Source: Spirochaetia bacterium (GTDB taxonomy: Bacteria; Spirochaetota; Spirochaetia; Sphaerochaetales; Sphaerochaetaceae). Taken from it: a stretch of 40,475 bases of DNA. Where the stretch lies: the NCBI GenBank assembly GCA_900769955.1, contig CAAGIP010000240.1, forward strand, positions 1-40,475, given 5' to 3'. Positions 35,293 to 40,475 of this stretch are shown here, piece after piece. Positions within the stretch are counted from its first letter, which is position 1. The number at the start of each line of letters is the position of its first letter. The translations under genes were made by a program, and so were the position numbers. The notes under the pieces were generated by a model. The model saw only the letters and a list, made by a program, of their open reading frames with translations. It was not told where the DNA came from and searched no databases.

Positions 35293-35321
35293 TCGACAAA
35301 GTCACACATAATTAATATATT
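35293..35321 (+). promoter_or_regulatory. parA promoter, predicted leaderless
   Basis: TCGACA (35293-35298), a 17-base spacer and TATATT (35316-35321) are followed by six bases and ATG 35328. No Shine-Dalgarno is present. Confidence 0.65.
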
Positions 35322-35327
35322 AAAAGC

Positions 35328-36089
35328 ATGAGTGCACATAAGATTATCTTTTTAAATCAGAAAGGTGGTGTGGGTAAGACCACTACTTGTGTAAACTTAG
35401 GCTCTTCCCTTGCAGCAATGGGATATAAGGTTCTGCTTGTGGATTTTGATTCACAGGGAAATCTTACAGGTTCGGTATCAGGAGACAGCAGAAAACCTAC
35501 CTGTTACGATATGGTAGTCGGTAAGGTCTCAGCAGATGCAGCCATACAGGCTACTGCTTTTCAGAATCTGTATGTCATCCCGGGATCTCTGGATCTGGCT
35601 GGACTGAACGTGGAACTTGTTGATGAGGAAGACAGGGAATACTTCCTTTCAAAAGCACTTGAGCCTGTTTCATCAAGCTTTGATTTCATACTTGTTGACT
35701 GTCCTCCGGCATTGGGACTTATAACGATGAATGCAATGTGCTGGGCTGAGAAGGTTGTAATCCCAATGCAGTGCGAGTACTTCGCCATGGAGGGACTTAA
35801 TATGCTGATGAGAACCATATCATCGGTACGCAAGTCTATTAATCCCGGGCTTGAGATACTTGGCATTCTTTTCACTATGTATACAAAGAGGGCAAGGCTT
35901 AACTCAGAGGTAGTTGAGGACATTACCAATTACTTCCCTCAGCTTGTATTTAAGACAATCATTCCAAGAAGCATAAGACTGGCTGAAGCACCGTCTCATG
36001 GAATGCCGATCAATATCTATGATGCATCCAATTCCGGAGCAAAGGCATATGCCGCTTTGGCCAAGGAGGTTATTCAGCGTGTCTGCTAA
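35328..36089 (+). CDS. parA: Chromosome partitioning ATPase ParA/Soj
   Basis: The 253 residues make a short chromosomal ParA with no N-terminal DNA-binding extension. The deviant Walker A is KGGVGKTT (12-19), the second motif is LVDFDSQGN and Walker B is FILVDCPPALG. It binds DNA non-specifically as an ATP dimer and moves ParB-parS complexes, and it can regulate DnaA in some bacteria. Its 3' end contains the ribosome site and start of parB, which overlap by 11 bases. Confidence 0.97.
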   Translation: MSAHKIIFLNQKGGVGKTTTCVNLGSSLAAMGYKVLLVDFDSQGNLTGSVSGDSRKPTCYDMVVGKVSADAAIQATAFQNLYVIPGSLDLAGLNVELVDEEDREYFLSKALEPVSSSFDFILVDCPPALGLITMNAMCWAEKVVIPMQCEYFAMEGLNMLMRTISSVRKSINPGLEILGILFTMYTKRARLNSEVVEDITNYFPQLVFKTIIPRSIRLAEAPSHGMPINIYDASNSGAKAYAALAKEVIQRVC

Positions 36090-37017
36090 GAAAGCACATG
36101 GACTGGGAAAGGGAATGGGTTCCCTTTTGGGTAATTTCGATTTTGATATAACTCCTGACGTTGTCTCTTCACCGAAGGAGAAGATTACGGTCAAGGTAAC
36201 GGAAGATGATGTTAAGGACCGTGTTTTATATGTCAGTGTTGATAAGATCACACCGAATGTGAACCAGCCCCGTAAATCCTTTGATGAGGAATCCATTTCG
36301 GAACTTTCCGCTTCCATTAAGAACCAGGGAGTTCTTCAGCCGCTTCTTGTTGAGAAAATAAATGATGACAGCTATGTCATTGTCGCCGGTGAGAGACGAT
36401 ACAGGGCTGCAAAGGCTGCAGGGCTAAAAGAGGTTCCTGTCATTGTCAAAAGCTTCAATGAGGTTCAGAGAATTGAGGTGGCGCTTATTGAGAATATCCA
36501 GAGAGAGAATCTCAATGCAATCGATGAGGCTGCCGCATATCAGTATCTGATTCAGAAGTCCGGACTCACACAGGAAGAGGTTGCTGAAAAGGTCGGTAAG
36601 AAGAGATCAACCGTTACAAACAGCTTAAGACTGCTTCAGCTTCCTGATCAGATGAAGGATGATATCATTTCCGGTGTTCTGACTGCAGGACATGCCAGGG
36701 CTATTCTTTCTCTTGTCAATCCCAATGACAGAACACTGCTGAGGGATAAAATCATTGAGAAGGAGCTTTCCGTAAGGGAGGCTGAGGAGGAAGCACAGGC
36801 TCTCAATGAAGGAAAGAAGATTAAGCTTAAGAGAAATCCGAAAGCTAAGGATCCATATGTCCAGAGCGTTGAGGATAAGCTTCTTGAAGCATTCGGAACA
36901 AAGGTTGAGGTTAAGGGCAACCTGAAAAAGGGTAAACTCGTGATTCCCTATACAAGCCAGTCAGATCTTGAAAGACTTTATAAGCTGCTTGGTAAAAGCG
37001 AGGATCTATTCGATTAA
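36079..37017 (+). CDS. parB: Chromosome partitioning protein ParB/Spo0J
   Basis: I place the start at GTG 36079, where AAGGAGGT lies eight bases upstream; the longer frame from ATG 35998 runs antiphase through parA. This gives 312 residues. The N-terminal GLGKGMGSLLG segment contacts ParA, GERRYRAA is the CTP-binding motif, ENIQRENLN follows, and the helix-turn-helix (LTQEEVAEKVGKKRSTVTN) recognises parS. A dimerisation domain is at the C terminus. ParB clamps spread from the four parS sites located 1.2-4.8 kb upstream. Confidence 0.96.
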   Translation: MSAKKAHGLGKGMGSLLGNFDFDITPDVVSSPKEKITVKVTEDDVKDRVLYVSVDKITPNVNQPRKSFDEESISELSASIKNQGVLQPLLVEKINDDSYVIVAGERRYRAAKAAGLKEVPVIVKSFNEVQRIEVALIENIQRENLNAIDEAAAYQYLIQKSGLTQEEVAEKVGKKRSTVTNSLRLLQLPDQMKDDIISGVLTAGHARAILSLVNPNDRTLLRDKIIEKELSVREAEEEAQALNEGKKIKLKRNPKAKDPYVQSVEDKLLEAFGTKVEVKGNLKKGKLVIPYTSQSDLERLYKLLGKSEDLFD

Positions 37018-37036
37018 TAATTAAAAGGAAATAAAT

Positions 37037-37987
37037 ATGGATACAAGTAAACTTAAGGACGGTCTTTATGCCGTAATCGCCACCAGTAAAGGTGACATCA
37101 CACTTGAGCTTGAGTACAGAAAGGTACCGATGACAGTCATGAACTTCGTCGGACTTGCTGAAGGTGTTCTCAATATTCAGGATGAAGGTGAGCCGTTCTA
37201 TGATGGTCTCAACTTCCACAGGGTTATCCCTGATTTCATGATCCAGGGCGGATGCCCCAAGGGAGACGGAACAGGTGGTCCCGGATATCGTTTCCCCGAT
37301 GAGTTCGATCCTTCCCTGAAGCATACTGGCCCCGGTATTCTCTCAATGGCCAATGCAGGTCCCGGAACGAACGGAAGCCAGTTCTTCATAACACATGTGG
37401 CAACTCCATGGCTTGACGGAAAGCACTCCGTATTCGGTCATGTCGTGGAAGGTCAGAATGTCGTCAATAAGATCAAGACCGGTGACAGGATTGAGAGTGT
37501 GAAGATTGTCAGGATCGGAGAGGATGCCGAGAAGTTCGTATGCACTAAGCAGGCTTTTTCCGATCTGGTCGAGAAGATCGAAAACGAAGCACTGAAGAAG
37601 GAAGCAGAAGAGCAGCAGAAGATTGACCGCGAAATCGCAAACCGCTATCCCAATGCAGTCTCCACACCTTCAGGACTTAAGTATGTAGTTCTTAAGGAAG
37701 GCACGGGAAGTGCTTCTCCGAAGTGGGGACAGGCTGTTACCGTTCACTATCAGGGAACATTCCTTAACGGTAAGATCTTTGATTCCTCAATTCTCAGGAA
37801 CGAACCCGCAACATTCAAGATCGGTCAGGTGATCGAAGGCTGGAATGAAGCGCTGGTTACCATGAAGAAGGGTGAGAAGCGCACGCTCATCATTCCTTAC
37901 CAGCTTGGATATGGCATTCATGGTTATCCGGGAGTAATTCCTCCCAAATCAACGCTTATCTTTGATGTTGAGCTTCTTGATTTCTGA
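37037..37987 (+). CDS. Fused cyclophilin-FKBP peptidyl-prolyl isomerase
   Basis: The 316 residues hold two unrelated isomerase folds. Residues 1-170 are a cyclophilin, with FHRVIPDFMIQGG, GPGTNGSQFFIT and WLDGKHSVFG. A charged helical linker (170-205, rich in Glu/Lys) leads to an FKBP domain (205-316), with VTVHYQGTFLNGKIFDSS, IEGWNEAL and GYGIHGYPGVIPPKSTLIFDVELL. Both active sites look complete. Such cyclophilin-first immunophilins are known from Treponema. No signal peptide is visible, so it is cytoplasmic, assisting protein folding. AAAGGA precedes the ATG, and it follows parB by 19 bases. Confidence 0.93.
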   Translation: MDTSKLKDGLYAVIATSKGDITLELEYRKVPMTVMNFVGLAEGVLNIQDEGEPFYDGLNFHRVIPDFMIQGGCPKGDGTGGPGYRFPDEFDPSLKHTGPGILSMANAGPGTNGSQFFITHVATPWLDGKHSVFGHVVEGQNVVNKIKTGDRIESVKIVRIGEDAEKFVCTKQAFSDLVEKIENEALKKEAEEQQKIDREIANRYPNAVSTPSGLKYVVLKEGTGSASPKWGQAVTVHYQGTFLNGKIFDSSILRNEPATFKIGQVIEGWNEALVTMKKGEKRTLIIPYQLGYGIHGYPGVIPPKSTLIFDVELLDF

Positions 37988-37998
37988 TTAATCCCATA

Positions 37999-38026
37999 AA
38001 GCCACGTCCCGAAAAAGGCGTGGCTT
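37999..38026 (+). terminator. Hairpin between the isomerase and radA
   Basis: AAGCCACG (37999-38006) pairs with CGTGGCTT (38019-38026). Only ATTAAAT follows, so termination is likely partial and radA may receive read-through. Confidence 0.5.
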
Positions 38027-38049
38027 ATTAAATACTTAGGGAGGTCTTT

Positions 38050-39423
38050 TTGAAAAAGGAAAAGGACACTGTACGTTATGTCTGTTCTGAGTGCGGACGT
38101 GAAGAGAGCAAATGGCTGGGAAGATGCCCTTCCTGCGGAGCCTGGAATTCATTCACCGAGGAAAAGGTAATTGCCCAGAACTCGAATAAGACACAGGCAG
38201 CCGTTCCCGTGATCGATAAGGCTGTAAGGAGTCTTTCAGATGTCACGGTTGATGAAGCAACACGTTTTGATTCAGGTATCAGTGAGCTGAACAGGGTACT
38301 GGGAGGCGGAATAATGCGACCGAGTTCAGTTCTGGTCGGAGGCGAACCTGGCATCGGAAAGTCCACGATAATGCTTCAGATGCTTTCATCATCCGCAAAA
38401 CACGGTAAGGTTCTCTATGTTTCAGGAGAGGAATCACCATCACAGGTAAAGCTCAGGGCCATCAGACTCGGGCTGGACCTTAAAAGTATAAGCATATTCT
38501 GCGATACGCGTCTGGAGGCCCTCATTGATGCCATAGAGGAACTTTCTCCTTCCGTAGTCGTCATCGATTCGCTTCAGACACTCTCTTCATCCACAGTTCC
38601 TTCAATTGCTGGCTCTCCCAACCAGATGAGGGCGTGCTGTTATGCGCTGAGTCTGGCTGCAAAGACAAAGAACATAGCGATGTTCTTTATCGGCCACGTG
38701 ACAAAGGAAGGAACACTCGCAGGACCCAAGATCGTGGAACACCTGGTTGATACAGTTCTTTACTTTGAGACTGCGGAAACCGGCGTCAGATTCCTCCGGG
38801 CCCAGAAAAACAGGTTCGGTTCCGTTGATGAAATCGGAATATTCCGCATGGACAGTGACGGTCTGAAGCCAGTGGGAGACCCAACTGAATTCTTCATTTC
38901 CTCACGTCACGATGAGGAGGTTCCTCCCGGAATCGCATACACTGCGGTTGTTGAAGGTTCCCGTACTTTTCTTGTGGAGATACAGGCCCTGACTGTTCCT
39001 GCCAAGAGCGGCCTTTCCCGTGTCTACTCCGACAGAATAGACATTGCCAGAGTGAACAGGGTTGCCGCGATACTCGAGCGTCATGCAGGAGTGCGCCTAT
39101 CTGATCAGGATGTGTACATCAACGTGGCAGGAGGAATGAAGATCAATGAAGTTTCAATCGAGCTGGCTCTTGCCCTTGCCCTGTACTCCGCAAGAAGCGG
39201 AAAGGCACTATCAGAAAATCTTGTAAGTTTCGGTGAGCTTTCCCTTGCCGGGGAAGTAAGGCCTGTGGCCTTTCTCGAAAAGAGAGTGAAGGCAAGTATC
39301 GATATGGGATTTACGAAGATGCTCGGTCCCACGAAGCTGAAGGACACTGAAGGCATGTCCACATGCAAAAACATAAAACAGGCAATCATGATTGCAGGTG
39401 TTGTGGGAAAAGAGAATATATAG
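38050..39423 (+). CDS. radA: DNA repair protein RadA
   Basis: The 457 residues start at TTG 38050, with GGAGGT about four bases upstream and no nearby in-frame ATG ahead of the zinc finger. The zinc finger is C12-x2-C15 and C26-x2-C29, the RecA-like ATPase has Walker A GEPGIGKS (98-105), RadA-specific KNRFG follows at about 255, and the Lon-protease-like C-terminal domain runs from about 290. RadA promotes branch migration of recombination intermediates. A strong terminator ends it. Confidence 0.96.
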   Translation: MKKEKDTVRYVCSECGREESKWLGRCPSCGAWNSFTEEKVIAQNSNKTQAAVPVIDKAVRSLSDVTVDEATRFDSGISELNRVLGGGIMRPSSVLVGGEPGIGKSTIMLQMLSSSAKHGKVLYVSGEESPSQVKLRAIRLGLDLKSISIFCDTRLEALIDAIEELSPSVVVIDSLQTLSSSTVPSIAGSPNQMRACCYALSLAAKTKNIAMFFIGHVTKEGTLAGPKIVEHLVDTVLYFETAETGVRFLRAQKNRFGSVDEIGIFRMDSDGLKPVGDPTEFFISSRHDEEVPPGIAYTAVVEGSRTFLVEIQALTVPAKSGLSRVYSDRIDIARVNRVAAILERHAGVRLSDQDVYINVAGGMKINEVSIELALALALYSARSGKALSENLVSFGELSLAGEVRPVAFLEKRVKASIDMGFTKMLGPTKLKDTEGMSTCKNIKQAIMIAGVVGKENI

Positions 39424-39430
39424 GAGTCTT

Positions 39431-39471
39431 AAGATAAGGATGATTTAACTCAGTCATCCTTATCTTTTTTT
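39431..39471 (+). terminator. radA terminator, overlapping the next gene's stop
   Basis: A 13-bp stem (39431-39443 with 39454-39466) is followed by TTTTT. Its right arm lies within the last codons of the minus-strand small membrane-protein gene. Confidence 0.85.
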
Positions 39472-39644
39472 CCTGCATTTGAAATCACATAAAATCCGAT
39501 AAGGAGAATGGCTGAAATCAGGGCTGCCACCCTTATGACTGATGGCAGTTCGATTTGCATTGAATCTGATATTACGAACGCGGCACACAGTGCAATCGCG
39601 ACCAGAAGTGCTGTTATGTTTTTGGGTTTCTGTTTTTCACTCAT
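39450..39644 (-). CDS. Small two-helix membrane protein
   Basis: The protein has 64 residues: a basic N terminus (SEKQKPKN), two hydrophobic helices (about 11-27 and 36-55) and a charged tail KKDKDD. The family is unrecognised. No ribosome site is seen; TAAAAT with TG one base ahead lies six bases before the ATG, so a leaderless transcript is possible. The codons for the charged tail form half of the radA terminator stem. Confidence 0.55.
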   Translation of the reverse strand: MSEKQKPKNITALLVAIALCAAFVISDSMQIELPSVIRVAALISAILLIGFYVISNAGKKDKDD

Positions 39645-39650
39645 GAATTG

Positions 39651-39679
39651 ATTTTATCATAAATAAACTCCGGCTTTCA
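39651..39679 (-). promoter_or_regulatory. Extended -10 of the small membrane-protein gene
   Basis: On the minus strand TGA-TAAAAT places the -10 (39651-39656) six bases before ATG 39644. The -35 is weak (TGAAAG at 17 bases). Confidence 0.4.
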
Positions 39680-39686
39680 CCGGAGT
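39657..39686 (-). terminator. Terminator of the TraB-family gene
   Basis: ACTCCGG (39667-39673) pairs with CCGGAGT (39680-39686). On the minus strand TTTATTT follows. Confidence 0.75.
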
Positions 39687-39692
39687 CTTAAC

Positions 39693-40475
39693 TCAGATAT
39701 GTGATATCAGTACAGGGAATGCTACCAGAGTACCGAATGCGCTTCCCACAGATGAGAGCAGGAATACTACAAGGGCATGGAGTATTCTGTTTTTATACCA
39801 CCCTTTCAGTGACATCGTGTCATCATTGATGCCTTCAAAATCCTTTACCTTGGGCTTTCTGAGAGTTGCTTCAAGAATACCTCCCAGCATTCCGACTCCC
39901 AGTGCCGGATTGAGTGCAAAGAAGGGCGCCGTAACCGTGCATGCGAGTATGTTAATCGGGTGTGCAAGGGACACTGTCGTCATCAGGAACGTGCATCCGC
40001 AGTTTACCATAACCCACATGAGGAATGTTCTCAGTCCCTGATCCCAGCCGGATGAGAGAAAGCTGAAGAGAATCAGGAGGACTATCAGCATTGGGATGAG
40101 GTATGAGAATATCTTTCCTACAGGCTTGCTCTTCGGTATTTCAGTGAGGGAACCGAGGGAAGGAGTCTCCTTACCTTCAGATAACTTCTCTATTGTGGAA
40201 ATCACGCCGTTTGTGTGACCTGCTCCTATTACCGCAACCTTCTTCTTTCCGGGTGCTTCGAATATCGATCTTCCAAGATACTGATCCCTTTCGTCTATCA
40301 GAACCTCCTTGACCATCGGAAGCTCCTTTGCCATTTCCTGCATCAGTGTCTGGAGTGTATCCTGACTTTTAAGCTGTTCCAGTTCTTCAGGTGTTATTTC
40401 CTCATTGGAAAAGGCGGCGGAAATAAGGGTTGCGAGCAGTTTGCATTTATTCCACAGTGAACTTTTTGCCCAGGC
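39693..40475 (-). CDS. TraB/PrgY-family membrane protein, 5' end outside the window
   Basis: 260 residues are visible, and the frame is open to the window edge, so the start lies beyond 40475. The soluble part ends with ERDQYLGRSIF and VAVIGAGHTNG, a TraB hallmark. About four hydrophobic segments follow, with a conserved PKVKDFEGIND stretch between them and WYKNRILHALVVFLLSS near the end. The family is named after an enterococcal pheromone-shutdown protein, but its general activity is not settled (a metalloprotease-like fold has been proposed). A terminator follows the stop. Confidence 0.85.
   Translation of the reverse strand, partial: AWAKSSLWNKCKLLATLISAAFSNEEITPEELEQLKSQDTLQTLMQEMAKELPMVKEVLIDERDQYLGRSIFEAPGKKKVAVIGAGHTNGVISTIEKLSEGKETPSLGSLTEIPKSKPVGKIFSYLIPMLIVLLILFSFLSSGWDQGLRTFLMWVMVNCGCTFLMTTVSLAHPINILACTVTAPFFALNPALGVGMLGGILEATLRKPKVKDFEGINDDTMSLKGWYKNRILHALVVFLLSSVGSAFGTLVAFPVLISHI

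Noticed and set aside
35998..36078. Longer parB start at ATG 35998
   Set aside because: The extra 27 residues are out of phase with conserved parA sequence; GTG 36079 has a perfect AAGGAGGT site at the right distance.

Overview
The window is about 40 kb of bacterial chromosome around the replication origin. Gene content and order point to a spirochaete, probably an anaerobic, host-associated member of the Sphaerochaetaceae/Treponema side of the phylum. The reasons are dnaA-dnaN-recF-dciA-rpmH-rnpA-yidC-jag in one direction with gyrB-gyrA diverging from dnaA, a MurA with Asp in place of the catalytic Cys, a fused cyclophilin-FKBP isomerase of the type known from Treponema, and PerR plus rubrerythrin. 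The genus is inferred. No rRNA, tRNA or CRISPR array was seen.

Layout. 1-5537 (+): a very large GH13 alpha-amylase-like enzyme, a divergent SLC1-type symporter and a polytopic membrane protein. 5531-10472 (-): lgt, an M24 aminopeptidase and gpmI, then after a terminator a YbaK-type deacylase. 10560-14049 (+): a C-terminal processing protease, rsmE, and a sigma-54-type AAA+ protein with no DNA-binding domain. 14050-14501: a gene-free stretch between convergent genes, packed with DnaA-box-like 9-mers around an AT-rich core. 14502-18469: murA, a PfkB kinase, two small DUF4190-like membrane proteins and a perR-rubrerythrin operon. 18571-25933 (-): jag, yidC, rnpA, rpmH, dciA, recF, dnaN, a DnaA-box cluster (probable oriC) and dnaA. 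26176-30758 (+): gyrB and gyrA. 30759-34906: AT-rich spacer with three of the four parS sites, an intact IS1634/IS4-type insertion sequence with target duplication, and gene remnants. 34907-40475: the fourth parS, a NifU-like protein, parA-parB, the dual isomerase, radA, a small membrane protein and the 3' part of a TraB-family gene.

How it fits together. Replication initiation (DnaA, DnaN, DciA, gyrase), segregation (ParA, ParB and four parS), repair (RecF, RadA) and envelope biogenesis (YidC, Lgt, MurA) are grouped at the origin. Two points stand out. First, there are two DnaA-box clusters about 10 kb apart. Second, several genes (lgt, murA, the PfkB kinase, parA, the processing protease and a small membrane protein) have a -10 hexamer exactly 6-7 bases before the start codon and no Shine-Dalgarno, which predicts leaderless mRNAs. 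Other genes use strong Shine-Dalgarno sites, and three of these start with TTG.
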